From an uncultured Acetatifactor sp. (GTDB lineage Bacteria; Bacillota; Clostridia; Lachnospirales; Lachnospiraceae), in NCBI GenBank assembly GCA_944384205.1, contig CALWSL010000001.1, positions 1 to 64,000 on the forward strand: a stretch of 64,000 nucleotides of DNA. The letters are read 5' to 3'. The notes beneath the pieces are model-generated. The model worked only from the letters and a program-made list of their open reading frames with translations. It did not search any database and was not told the origin of the DNA. A program made the position numbers and the translations under genes. Positions 1 to 8,482 of this stretch are shown piece after piece. Each line of letters opens with the position of its first letter. The first letter of the stretch is position 1.

Positions 1-93
1 TTAACCGAGAGGACGGGAAGAGAGAGCGGATGGAACGGAAGAGGGAAGTGGTTTGGTGTTCGGTTTTGAAGGTACAATGCTGAATGATTGTTT
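1..93 (+). other. 3' end of 23S rRNA and its downstream processing spacer
   Basis: The window opens with TTAACC, which matches the usual Firmicutes 23S rRNA 3' end (GAGGACTTAACC). It is followed by a GA-rich spacer and the stretch GTTCGGTTTTGAAGG, which resembles the sequence after 23S that pairs with the leader boxA region during rRNA processing. No 5S rRNA lies between here and the terminator at 94-119. The assignment is from memory of rRNA ends; only the last few nucleotides of the gene are present. Confidence 0.5.
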
Positions 94-119
94 AAAGAGT
101 AGGTTTCTACTCTTTTTTT
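94..119 (+). terminator. Rho-independent terminator, probably of an rRNA operon
   Basis: A perfect 9-bp stem AAAGAGTAG / CTACTCTTT with a GTTT loop runs into a T tract (113-119). Confidence 0.8.
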
Positions 120-178
120 GTTGAAAAAATTTATTTTAGTTATTGTAAAACAAAATAAATACAAAAAAAATCAGATAA

Positions 179-209
179 TTGTTTCATTTTATATTAAATA
201 TGTTATAAT
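179..209 (+). promoter_or_regulatory. Promoter of cheV
   Basis: TATAAT at 204-209 is preceded by TGT, giving an extended -10. A weak -35 (TTGTTT, 179-184) lies 19 bp upstream. The surroundings are very AT-rich. Confidence 0.55.
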
Positions 210-273
210 GTTGTTATGTGAAGAAGTTCTCAATATAGATGATGCAAATTGAGGAAAGTAAAGAGGTGGAAAG

Positions 274-1185
274 ATGGATACAAAAATTTTACTTGAAAAC
301 GGTACTAACGAATTGGAAATTCTTGAATTCACACTGGCAGGTAATTCTTACGGAATCAATGTAGCTAAGATAAGAGAGATTATTACTTATCAGGAAGTTA
401 CCCCTGTTCCTAATTCGCATCCGAGTATTGAAGGGATTTTTATGCCGCGCGACACAATGATTACTGCAATCGATTTAAAGAATTGTCTGGGACGCGGTGA
501 ATCTGAACCTAAAGGTTTATTTATTATTACTAATTTCAATAAGCTGGATATTGCATTCCATGTAGAAAGTGTTTTAGGTATTCACAGAGTATCATGGAAA
601 GATATTATTAAACCGGACGCAACTATTTCGGCGACAGATGACAGTGTTGCAACAGGAATTATTAAACGTGAAGGAAAGTTAATTATTATTCTTGATTTTG
701 AGAAAATTGTTGCTGATATCAATCCGGAAACAGGTCTCAGGGTTTCTGAGATTGGTGAATTGGGTCCCAGAAAGAGGAGTACGGTTCCCATTCTGATTGC
801 AGAGGATTCTGCTTTACTGAACAAACTGATTGTAGATTCTTTGAAAAATGCCGGTTATGAGAATTTGATACATACTGAGAACGGTCAGAAAGCATATGAT
901 GTTATTTGTCAGTGTAAAGAAGACGGTACTTTGAAAGACCATGTTAGATGTATTATTACAGATATAGAGATGCCGGAGATGGATGGACATAGATTAACCA
1001 AGCTGGTTAAGAGTGATGAGGCAACAGCAGATATCCCTGTCATAATTTTTTCATCTCTTGTAAATGAGGAGATGAAAAAGAAAGGCGAGGCGTTGGGAGC
1101 AGATGCACAATTGTCGAAACCTGAAATTGGTAATTTGGTACGAATTATTGACCAGTTAGTTTTGGATAAGCATTTAGACAATTAA
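274..1185 (+). CDS. cheV: Chemotaxis coupling protein CheV (CheW-REC)
   Basis: CheV-type hybrid adaptor, 303 aa. Residues about 14-150 form a CheW-like domain that in this family couples chemoreceptors to the CheA kinase. Residues about 172-300 form a receiver domain with the acidic pair E177/D178, phospho-acceptor D230 (in IITDIEMPEMDG), S260 and K282, so all receiver residues look intact. GAGGTGG sits 5-11 bases before the ATG. The gene stands alone between its own promoter and a strong terminator, with no cheA or flagellar operon in the window, so it probably tunes a receptor array encoded elsewhere. The identification is secure; which receptors it serves cannot be seen. Confidence 0.93.
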   Translation: MDTKILLENGTNELEILEFTLAGNSYGINVAKIREIITYQEVTPVPNSHPSIEGIFMPRDTMITAIDLKNCLGRGESEPKGLFIITNFNKLDIAFHVESVLGIHRVSWKDIIKPDATISATDDSVATGIIKREGKLIIILDFEKIVADINPETGLRVSEIGELGPRKRSTVPILIAEDSALLNKLIVDSLKNAGYENLIHTENGQKAYDVICQCKEDGTLKDHVRCIITDIEMPEMDGHRLTKLVKSDEATADIPVIIFSSLVNEEMKKKGEALGADAQLSKPEIGNLVRIIDQLVLDKHLDN

Positions 1186-1196
1186 GTGATAAAAGG

Positions 1197-1223
1197 AAAA
1201 GCTGGGAGGTTTCCCAGCTTTTT
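1197..1223 (+). terminator. Terminator of cheV
   Basis: GCTGGGA (1201-1207), loop GGTT, TCCCAGC (1212-1218), flanked by AAAA and TTTTT. Confidence 0.88.
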
Positions 1224-1256
1224 CAGTTGGAATATATACAATGCGGTGAGGTATTT

Positions 1257-2048
1257 ATGAGTGGTAATGATATTTTGAAGCAGATTCGGGAAGCGGAAAT
1301 GATTTTGGTTGGCATCGGCGAGGAATTTGACAACATTAAAGCGTTGAAGTATAAATCCGGATACAGTTATTGCAGAGAAAAACTGGATAGCTCGGAAGAG
1401 GCGTGGCTGATTCCTGCACTAAATATGATATATGAAAAAGAAGAATCGGTTGTTTATAAAGTATTGAACAAACTTGCAGAACTGATAGCGGACAAAAATT
1501 ACTTTGTGGTATCTGTTTCGACAAACGAAATGGTCAGGCGGGTTAGGTGGCGTGAAAATCGTCTCGTGATGCCGTGTGGAGGCAGTCTGATGAAACAATG
1601 TATTCATAATTGTGCCAGTGGACTGCTTGAGGTAACGGAAAGCGATTGGAAAGCAATATATGATTATAAAAACAAACTGCTTGACGAAAACTTTTCACAG
1701 GAAGAAAATAAAATAAGTCTTGGTGTTTGCCCTGAATGCGGAAGTCCCCTTGTCTTAAATAATATTTATACAGAAAAGTATGATGAAAATGGATATTTGG
1801 GGCAATGGCAGTTATATACCAAGTGGCTGCAGGGAACGTTGAATCGTAAGCTTTTGGTTTTGGAGCTGGGAGTGGGAATGCAATGTCCATCGGTTATCAG
1901 ATGGCCTTTTGAAAAGGTTGTTTTTTTTAATCAGAAGGCTTCTTTTTATCGTGTCAATGAAACACTTTATCAACTGTCAGAAGAATTAAGGGAAAAAGGC
2001 ATCTCAATATCGCAGAATGCGATTGATTGGCTGGAATTCCTGTGTTAA
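1257..2048 (+). CDS. Sir2-superfamily protein, SirTM-like
   Basis: 263 aa from the ATG at 1257, which has GGTGAGG five bases upstream; an earlier in-frame ATG at 1227 has no ribosome site. The pattern is that of class M sirtuins (SirTM): an N-terminal strand MILVGIG (residues 15-21), an STN motif ending at N90, two cysteine pairs likely to bind zinc (C115/C119 and CPECG at C158/C161), and the diagnostic LVLELGVGMQ (200-209) followed by PSVIRWPF. The classical catalytic His region is replaced by MPCGGS (105-110), so ordinary deacetylase activity is doubtful; SirTM proteins ADP-ribosylate lipoylated carriers instead. The usual SirTM neighbours (macrodomain, lipoate ligase, GcvH-like carrier) are absent. 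The fold is fairly secure; the activity is unknown. Confidence 0.7.
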   Translation: MSGNDILKQIREAEMILVGIGEEFDNIKALKYKSGYSYCREKLDSSEEAWLIPALNMIYEKEESVVYKVLNKLAELIADKNYFVVSVSTNEMVRRVRWRENRLVMPCGGSLMKQCIHNCASGLLEVTESDWKAIYDYKNKLLDENFSQEENKISLGVCPECGSPLVLNNIYTEKYDENGYLGQWQLYTKWLQGTLNRKLLVLELGVGMQCPSVIRWPFEKVVFFNQKASFYRVNETLYQLSEELREKGISISQNAIDWLEFLC

Positions 2049-2090
2049 ACTATAACAAACAAATGATAATCAGAAAGCAGGGGAAGAGAT

Positions 2091-3956
2091 ATGCCATCTA
2101 AGGAAGATTATTTGGATAATTTATTAAAAAATATGGATGAACTGGGTCAGGATATCAGTGTAAATAATGATGTTGTAAATGATGAACTGAAGGATGACAT
2201 TTCGAATGAAGATATCATGAAGCTTTTGAATAGCGTTGAAGAAGAGGTTCATGACAGCGGCACAGAGAATGGCTCTATCGGAGTGGATGATACTAAAGAT
2301 ATGTCGGAAGAGGATATAGAAAAATTACTCTCCATAGAGACAGAGAATGCAGAAGGGGCAGAGGAGTCTGCACAGGAAGAGAATTCCGAGGATTTAATGG
2401 AGCTTTTAAAGCAGACGGAGGACGATAACCTGCATGACATTCATGATATGCTGCAAAAATCAGATAATAACGAGGCTGTAGACGAAGATATTGTTGCGCT
2501 TTTGCAGGATATCCCTGATGAAGAGACGGATCTGCTTGGACAAATTGTCGGAGAATCGGAAGATAATACAGATACCGCTGCTGATGAGACGGCACAGAAG
2601 AAGGATGAACGTAAGCGTTTGCGTGAGGAAAAAAAGGCTGAAAAGCTTGCTTTGAAAGAGGCGAAAAAAAACGCTAAGCTGGAGGCAAAAAAGGCGAAAA
2701 AGGAGAGCCGGAGGCAAGCTGCCGGGAGAGAAGAGGCGGAAAGTACAGGGCAAGGATTAGGTATACAAAATTTAGAGGGTGCGGATTTAGAGCAGGTGCA
2801 TACCGTTTCAGAGGATGATTTAGCAGATATTGAAGAACTTTTGAATATGGCAGGCAGTGTTATGGCGCCGCCTGTTGATTTGACAGCATCTGGTACCGCA
2901 TCTGGAAAATCCGTTGCTTTAGACGGAAAGCATGTTTCGGATAATGACATAGAAAAAAATACGGAGAGTGATGAAAGAAGCTCTCTGGTAGATAATGTAG
3001 CTGCGGAGAAGAAGCCCCGGAAGAAGTTGCTTAGCAGAATTATAGATTTCCTGACTGAGGAGGATGAGGAAGAAGAGCAGAAGGATAACGAAGATATTAA
3101 GCTTTCGGAAGAGAATAAAAATATTATTGAGGATTTGGATAAGAAGAAAAAGAAAAAAGGAAAGAAGGACAAGAAAGGCAAAAAGGGAGAACCAAAGAGC
3201 GGGGAAGAGAATATTCCGGAGGGTGGAAAGCTGGAAGAGGACATTGAGGAGGGACAAGTCAAGAAGGCAAAAAAGGAGAAAAAAGCCAAGAAAGAAAAGC
3301 TTCCTCAGGAAACAATAATCGAAGAGGATAATCGTAAGGGAAGCAAAATTTCCCTGAAAAAGATATTGCCGGTGGTATTGGTATGCTTGTCTTTGGGAAT
3401 CGTTATTGTAATGGTTGCCAGTCTGGCAGGAGATTATTCTGCGAAAAAGGAAGGCAGAGAAGCGTACTATGACGGTGATTATCAGACCTGTTTCCGGAAT
3501 CTTTACGGAAAAGAATTAAATGAGAGTGAACAGGTTATGTACAGCAAGTCAGAGAGTATCCTGCGCATTCGCCTGTGGATTCGTGAATATGAAATGTTTG
3601 CCGAAGAAGGAGCAGAGGCGGAGGCCTTGGATAGTCTGCTTCAATCTGTAGCCGATTATCCTGCTTTATATGAATATGCTATGCAGTGGAATGCCGGCGG
3701 AGAGGTTTCGGAATCTTATGCAGTGATTTTGAGCATTTTGTCGGAGAAATATAATCTGACGGAGGCACAGGCGCAGGAAATTGCAGCTATGGAAAGAGAT
3801 GTGGATTACTCTCAGATTGTTTATGCGATTATAGATGGTGAGGTGCCTGATTTTCTGAACAGATCCGTAGAGGAGGAGTCGGATAACTTGCAGGATGTTT
3901 TGCCTGAGGAGGAAGAAATAGAAGACACCTCTTTCGTAGATAACGGCGACAATTAG
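2091..3956 (+). CDS. Membrane-anchored, highly charged protein with repeated FliM-like motifs; function unknown
   Basis: 621 aa. The first 420 residues are predicted disordered and alternate acidic and lysine-rich blocks (basic runs near 171-205, 351-366 and 391-403). A single membrane segment lies at about 425-446, followed by a small folded domain of about 170 residues, probably outside the cell. The N-terminal part carries five short motifs of the type [SD]-[ED]-[ED]-[IL]-x-x-L-L: SNEDIMKLL (38-46), SEEDIEKLL (72-80), SEDLMELL (99-106), DEDIVALL (131-138) and a variant ending IEELL (247-251). They resemble the CheY-binding peptide at the FliM N terminus. The Lys codons and A-rich DNA are compositionally extreme. 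No known family is recognised. The start has AGGGGAAGAG just upstream. Confidence 0.75.
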   Translation: MPSKEDYLDNLLKNMDELGQDISVNNDVVNDELKDDISNEDIMKLLNSVEEEVHDSGTENGSIGVDDTKDMSEEDIEKLLSIETENAEGAEESAQEENSEDLMELLKQTEDDNLHDIHDMLQKSDNNEAVDEDIVALLQDIPDEETDLLGQIVGESEDNTDTAADETAQKKDERKRLREEKKAEKLALKEAKKNAKLEAKKAKKESRRQAAGREEAESTGQGLGIQNLEGADLEQVHTVSEDDLADIEELLNMAGSVMAPPVDLTASGTASGKSVALDGKHVSDNDIEKNTESDERSSLVDNVAAEKKPRKKLLSRIIDFLTEEDEEEEQKDNEDIKLSEENKNIIEDLDKKKKKKGKKDKKGKKGEPKSGEENIPEGGKLEEDIEEGQVKKAKKEKKAKKEKLPQETIIEEDNRKGSKISLKKILPVVLVCLSLGIVIVMVASLAGDYSAKKEGREAYYDGDYQTCFRNLYGKELNESEQVMYSKSESILRIRLWIREYEMFAEEGAEAEALDSLLQSVADYPALYEYAMQWNAGGEVSESYAVILSILSEKYNLTEAQAQEIAAMERDVDYSQIVYAIIDGEVPDFLNRSVEEESDNLQDVLPEEEEIEDTSFVDNGDN

Positions 3957-4000
3957 GAAGAATATAAAGCGTAAGACAAAATGTCGGAAATGAGGATAAT

Positions 4001-4621
4001 ATGATTGCTATCATCGATTATGATGCGGGAAATATTAAAAGTGTGGAGAAAGCGGTTCTTTCTTTGGGAGAAAAAGCTGTAATAACGAGAAATGCCCGGA
4101 CTATCTTAAGTGCGGATGGTGTGATTTTACCCGGTGTAGGCGCTTTCGGCGACGCCATGGAGAAATTACATAGTTATGGACTGGTCGATGTGATTCATGA
4201 ATGTGTAAAAAAGGAGATTCCGTTTTTGGGCATTTGTCTGGGGTTACAGCTTATGTTTGAAAGCAGTGAGGAAAGTCCGGAAGTGGAAGGGCTGCATCTG
4301 TTAGACGGCAAAATCCTGCGGATTCCGGCAGGGTCCGGTTTGAAGATTCCCCATATTGGCTGGAATAATCTGCATTTTCCGAATAAAAGCAGACTGTTTC
4401 GGGGAATCCCTGAGGACAGCTATGTGTATTTTGTACATTCCTATTATCTTGCGGCGGAGGATGAGCAGATTGTAGCGGCGACAACAGAATATGGCACATT
4501 GATTCATGCGTCCGTGGAAAAGGGAAATGTATTTGCATGTCAGTTTCATCCTGAGAAGAGTTCGGATGTGGGATTGAAGATTTTGCAGAATTTTATTGAG
4601 ATTACGAAGGAAGCCGGATAG
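4001..4621 (+). CDS. hisH: Imidazole glycerol phosphate synthase, glutaminase subunit HisH
   Basis: 206 aa class I glutamine amidotransferase that supplies ammonia to HisF in histidine synthesis. The triad is visible: C79 in [10 protein letters not shown]183 and E185 in CQFHPEKS. The oxyanion region PGVGAFG is present at 44-50. It lies 32 bp before hisF, its obligate partner, and the two are probably cotranscribed. The rest of the his pathway is not in the window, so the his genes are split in this genome. Confidence 0.96.
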   Translation: MIAIIDYDAGNIKSVEKAVLSLGEKAVITRNARTILSADGVILPGVGAFGDAMEKLHSYGLVDVIHECVKKEIPFLGICLGLQLMFESSEESPEVEGLHLLDGKILRIPAGSGLKIPHIGWNNLHFPNKSRLFRGIPEDSYVYFVHSYYLAAEDEQIVAATTEYGTLIHASVEKGNVFACQFHPEKSSDVGLKILQNFIEITKEAG

Positions 4622-4653
4622 GATTTTGGAGTAAGCCAAGGAGGAGACTTAAT

Positions 4654-5415
4654 ATGCACACAAAAAGAATTATCCCCTGTCTGGATGTCAAGGACGGAAG
4701 AGTTGTAAAGGGTGTAAATTTTATAAATTTTCGCGATGCGGGAGACCCGGCAGAGGTTGCGGCTGCTTATGACAAGGCGGGTGCGGATGAAGTAGTATTT
4801 CTTGACATTACGGCGTCGGCGGACAGCAGAGCGACGCAGCTAGAGTGGGTTCGCGAGGTGGCGAGCAAGGTGTTTATTCCGTTTACGGTAGGCGGAGGTA
4901 TCCGTACTGTAGATGACTTCAAAGCTATTTTAAGAGAAGGTGCGGACAAGATTTCCGTAAATTCCGCAGCGATTATGAATCCGCAGTTAATCAGCGATGC
5001 CGCCGACAAATTTGGCAGTCAGTGTGTGGTGGTAGCCATTGATGCAAAGAGAAGAGCCGACGGAAGCGGCTGGAATATTTATAAAAACGGCGGACGTATT
5101 GATATGGGAATTGACGCTGTGGAATGGGCGATAAAAGCCGAGCGGATGGGCGCAGGTGAAATATTGCTGACCAGCATGGATGGTGATGGGACGAAAGAGG
5201 GCTATGATATTCCTTTGACAAAGGCGATTGCAGAGTCAGTAAGCATTCCGGTCATTGCATCCGGCGGTGCGGGAAAGCTGGAGCATTTTTATGAGGCGCT
5301 TACGGATGCCAGGGCAGAGGCAGTGCTGGCAGCTTCTCTCTTTCATTATAAGGAACTGGAAATCAGGGAAGTAAAAGAGTACCTGAGAAGTAAGGGCGTC
5401 AGTGTACGTCTGTAA
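4654..5415 (+). CDS. hisF: Imidazole glycerol phosphate synthase, cyclase subunit HisF
   Basis: 253 aa (beta/alpha)8 barrel that converts PRFAR and ammonia to imidazole glycerol phosphate and AICAR. The catalytic aspartates D11 ([12 protein letters not shown]) and D130 (VVVAIDAKR) are both present, as are the phosphate-binding loops VGGGIR (79-84) and the later ASGGAG. The length is standard. GGAGGAG lies about 8 bases before the ATG. It follows hisH directly. Confidence 0.97.
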   Translation: MHTKRIIPCLDVKDGRVVKGVNFINFRDAGDPAEVAAAYDKAGADEVVFLDITASADSRATQLEWVREVASKVFIPFTVGGGIRTVDDFKAILREGADKISVNSAAIMNPQLISDAADKFGSQCVVVAIDAKRRADGSGWNIYKNGGRIDMGIDAVEWAIKAERMGAGEILLTSMDGDGTKEGYDIPLTKAIAESVSIPVIASGGAGKLEHFYEALTDARAEAVLAASLFHYKELEIREVKEYLRSKGVSVRL

Positions 5416-5466
5416 AAATAACTGAATTAGTCAATACAATATGAAAACAGAAGAGGAATCCCGGTT

Positions 5467-6141
5467 ATGAGTATGATTGATAATGACTGGCTTGAGGTTT
5501 TCGGCGGAGAATTCCGCAAATCGTACTATAAAGAGTTATATGAGTTTGTAAAAAAAGAATACAATACGACACAGGTGTTTCCCCCTGCAGATGATATTTT
5601 TAATGCGTTTCATCTCACTCCGTTAAATGAGGTTAAGGTGGTGATTATCGGGCAGGACCCCTATCATAATGTGGGTCAGGCTCACGGTCTCTGTTTTTCC
5701 GTGAAGCCGGATGTGGAGATTCCGCCTTCTCTTGTCAATATTTATCAGGAGTTGCATGATGATTTGGGATGTTATATTCCGAATAACGGTTATCTGGTGA
5801 AATGGGCGAAGCAGGGTGTGCTGATGTTGAATACCGTGCTGACGGTTCGGGCACATATGGCGAATTCCCATCGTGGAAAAGGCTGGGAGGAATTCACGGA
5901 TGCCGCAATCAGGGCTTTGGATACACAGGACAGACCCATTGTGTTTATTTTGTGGGGAAGACCCGCACAGATGAAACGCAGCATGTTACATAATCCAAAT
6001 CATCTGATTCTGGAGGCTCCGCATCCGAGTCCCCTTTCCGCATACAGGGGATTTTTTGGCAGTAAGCCCTTCAGTAAAACAAACCGGTTTTTGCAGGAGC
6101 ACGGAGTGGAACCGATTGATTGGCAGATTGAAAATGTGTAA
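5467..6141 (+). CDS. ung: Uracil-DNA glycosylase, family 1
   Basis: 224 aa. It removes uracil from DNA to start base excision repair. Family-1 motifs are intact: the water-activating GQDPYH loop with D64, the uracil-pocket loop, and HPSPLS with H186 followed by a serine-rich DNA-binding loop SAYRGFFGSKPFSKTN. It starts 51 bp after hisF, has GAGGAA upstream, and is followed by a terminator-like hairpin, so it may be the last gene of a hisHF-ung transcript. Confidence 0.97.
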   Translation: MSMIDNDWLEVFGGEFRKSYYKELYEFVKKEYNTTQVFPPADDIFNAFHLTPLNEVKVVIIGQDPYHNVGQAHGLCFSVKPDVEIPPSLVNIYQELHDDLGCYIPNNGYLVKWAKQGVLMLNTVLTVRAHMANSHRGKGWEEFTDAAIRALDTQDRPIVFILWGRPAQMKRSMLHNPNHLILEAPHPSPLSAYRGFFGSKPFSKTNRFLQEHGVEPIDWQIENV

Positions 6142-6169
6142 AGCTTAAGGCTGGCAGAAATAGGGAAAG

Positions 6170-6206
6170 AAGGGGCGGAAATGCTTATATTTTCGACTCC
6201 TTTTTT
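6170..6206 (+). terminator. Probable terminator after ung
   Basis: AAGGGG..GGAAA pairs with TTTTCG..CTCCTT across a two-base internal mismatch, then a T tract follows. Confidence 0.55.
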
Positions 6207-6305
6207 ATATTCTCATTCAGGGAAGCCGGACAATGAGGAAATTTGCAGTGCTTTCAGGTTTCGGTTCTGTTCAATCGGAATGATAATTTTTTTCAATAAA
6301 AGAGA

Positions 6306-6339
6306 TTGACAATTACAGGGAATGCCGCTATAGTATTCC
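6306..6339 (+). promoter_or_regulatory. Consensus promoter with an overlapping inverted repeat (possible operator)
   Basis: TTGACA (6306-6311), a 17-bp spacer and TATAGT (6329-6334). GGAATGC (6319-6325) and GTATTCC (6333-6339) form a near-perfect inverted repeat with 7-bp arms and one mismatch, straddling the -10. A protein bound there would block initiation, so autoregulation by the adjacent TrmB-type protein is an obvious inference. Confidence 0.7.
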
Positions 6340-6373
6340 TAGAAAGTACTACTAACAAAGAAAGGATATATGG

Positions 6374-7126
6374 ATGGAAGAAGCGGCACTCATAGAAAAG
6401 TTATTAGCGTTTGGGTTGGGACGGCAGGAAGCTATCATTTATCTGTGTTTGATGAAAAACGGGGAACTGACGGGATATGAGGTTGCGAAGCTTACCGGCA
6501 TTTCCCGATCAAATGTGTATAATGGTCTGGCAGCTTTGGCAGAGCATGGTGCTGCCTACACGATGGAGGGTACTTCGACGAAATATACAGCAGTCCCGGT
6601 AGAGGAATTCTGTGACAATCGAATCCGCTTTTTGCAAGGGGTTCAGGACGAGTTGGTAGAAAATTGTCCGAAGCATACTTTGACGACGGAAGGATATATT
6701 ACCATTGATGGCAGCGGTCATATTTATGATAAAATACACCATATGCTGCTTGGCGCATCGCAGCGAATCTATTTTTCTGCGGCAGCCGTTTTTTTGGAAA
6801 AATGGCAGGAGGAAATTGAGGAACTGTTGAAACGCAGTATCAAAGTGGTGCTGATATCGGAAAGCGTACCCAGAGGCATGGAGGAATTGGTAAAGGGGCA
6901 GATTATTTTTTATCAAAATCTGCCTGCAGACGAGGAAGGAATTACCGTCGGGGATAAGAGTAAACAGATTCGTCTGATTATTGATTCTGCCTATGTACTT
7001 ACCGGAGAAGTGGCAGGAAGCGCAACAGACACCTGTTTGTACAGCGCCCAGAGAAACTTTGTAAATGTATTTAAGGAAGCAATGCGCAATGAAATCAAGC
7101 TGATTGAATTGTCCGGTCATAAATGA
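6374..7126 (+). CDS. TrmB-family transcriptional regulator
   Basis: 250 aa. Residues about 5-75 form a winged helix of the TrmB type (LLAFGLGRQEAIIYLCLMKNG, then TGYEVAKLTGISRSNVYNGL). The C-terminal part (about 105-245) looks like the phospholipase-D-like effector domain found in many TrmB regulators. TrmB proteins usually respond to sugars; here the gene is 24 bp upstream of lysA and likely cotranscribed, so control of lysine or DAP metabolism is inferred. The promoter carries an inverted repeat over its -10. The family call is good; effector and targets are guesses. Confidence 0.8.
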   Translation: MEEAALIEKLLAFGLGRQEAIIYLCLMKNGELTGYEVAKLTGISRSNVYNGLAALAEHGAAYTMEGTSTKYTAVPVEEFCDNRIRFLQGVQDELVENCPKHTLTTEGYITIDGSGHIYDKIHHMLLGASQRIYFSAAAVFLEKWQEEIEELLKRSIKVVLISESVPRGMEELVKGQIIFYQNLPADEEGITVGDKSKQIRLIIDSAYVLTGEVAGSATDTCLYSAQRNFVNVFKEAMRNEIKLIELSGHK

Positions 7127-7150
7127 GTAAGAGAAATAAGGAGATTTACC

Positions 7151-8428
7151 ATGGAAAAGAAAGCATTTGTAACAAAAGAAATGATTGAAGAAATCACAAA
7201 GACTTATCCCACACCGTTTCATATTTATGATGAGAAGGGAATCCGTGAAAATGCAAAGGCATTAAAGGAAGCGTTTTCCTGGAATAAAGGTTATAAAGAG
7301 TTTTTTGCAGTGAAAGCAACTCCCAATCCCTTCCTGATAAATATTTTGAGGGAATATGGCTGCGGCTGTGACTGTTCTTCTCTGACGGAGCTGATGCTGA
7401 GCAACGCAATGGGCGTAAAGGGAGAGGACATTATGTTTTCCTCCAATGATACCCCTGCTCATGAATTTGAATATGCAGCAAAAATCGGTGCGACCATTAA
7501 CCTGGATGATTTCACCCATATTGAATTTTTGGAAAAGACCATTGGTTATCTTCCAAAGACCTTGAGCTGCCGATACAATCCCGGCGGATATTTTTCCATC
7601 AGCAACAATATCATGGATAACCCCGGCGATGCAAAATATGGCTTTACCACAGAGCAGTTGTTTGAGGGCTTTCGGATTTTAAAGGAAAAAGGTGTGGAGA
7701 ATTTCGGGATTCATGCTTTTCTGGCAAGCAACACCGTAACCAATGAGTATTATCCCACCCTTGCGAAAACGCTGTTTGAGGTCGCTGTGAAATTGAAAGA
7801 GGAGACGGGGGCACACATTTCCTTTATCAATCTCTCCGGCGGTATCGGTATTCCTTATCGTCCCGAACAGGAGCCAAACGACATTAGAGCAATCGGTGAA
7901 GGCGTCAGAAAGGTATATGAAGAAGTACTTGTGCCTGCGGGCATGGGAGATGTTGCAATCTACACAGAGCTTGGCAGGTTTATGATGGCTCCATATGGTC
8001 ATCTGGTGACCCAGGTAATTCATGAGAAGCATACCCATAAGGAGTACATCGGTGTGGATGCCTGTGCGGTGAATCTCATGCGCCCTGCCATGTATGGTGC
8101 GTATCATCATATCACGGTGTTGGGCAAAGAAAAGGAACCCTGCGATTACAAATATGATGTAACCGGTTCTCTGTGCGAGAATAACGATAAGTTTGCCATC
8201 GACAGAATGCTGCCGAAGATTGAAATCGGAGATTATATTGCCATTCATGATACCGGCGCTCACGGCTTTGCAATGGGCTACAATTATAACGGTAAATTAA
8301 AATCCGCAGAGCTTTTGTTAAAAGAGGACGGCAGTGTGGAACTGATTCGTCGTGCAGAGACGCCGAAGGATTATTTTGCAACCTTTGACTGCTTTGATAT
8401 ATACAACAAGCTGGATTTCGATGCGTAG
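7151..8428 (+). CDS. lysA: Diaminopimelate decarboxylase
   Basis: 425 aa PLP enzyme of fold type III, decarboxylating meso-diaminopimelate to L-lysine. The PLP lysine is K55 in FFAVKATP; the glycine-rich phosphate loop LSGGIGIPY, YTELGRF, and the inter-subunit cysteine C342 in GSLCENND are present. AAGGAGA sits just before the ATG. The sequence diverges somewhat from Bacillus LysA, so a related amino-acid or carboxynorspermidine decarboxylase cannot be wholly excluded, but the linked ddh (which makes its substrate) argues for LysA. Confidence 0.85.
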   Translation: MEKKAFVTKEMIEEITKTYPTPFHIYDEKGIRENAKALKEAFSWNKGYKEFFAVKATPNPFLINILREYGCGCDCSSLTELMLSNAMGVKGEDIMFSSNDTPAHEFEYAAKIGATINLDDFTHIEFLEKTIGYLPKTLSCRYNPGGYFSISNNIMDNPGDAKYGFTTEQLFEGFRILKEKGVENFGIHAFLASNTVTNEYYPTLAKTLFEVAVKLKEETGAHISFINLSGGIGIPYRPEQEPNDIRAIGEGVRKVYEEVLVPAGMGDVAIYTELGRFMMAPYGHLVTQVIHEKHTHKEYIGVDACAVNLMRPAMYGAYHHITVLGKEKEPCDYKYDVTGSLCENNDKFAIDRMLPKIEIGDYIAIHDTGAHGFAMGYNYNGKLKSAELLLKEDGSVELIRRAETPKDYFATFDCFDIYNKLDFDA

Positions 8429-8482
8429 GACAGGTCGATTGTAAGATAGTTTGACCTTTATAATAACAAAACGGAGGAAGAT

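Noticed and set aside
2441-3289. Long open frame on the - strand (282 codons) opposite the charged membrane protein
   Set aside because: It is the antisense of Glu/Lys-rich codons, giving a Ser/Phe-rich low-complexity translation with no ribosome site.
6207-6305. Lysine riboswitch before the regulator-lysA unit
   Set aside because: The region is too short and lies upstream of the promoter; the conserved lysine-box sequences are not seen.
7679-8263. 194-codon - strand frame inside lysA
   Set aside because: Shadow of the conserved PLP-enzyme coding frame.
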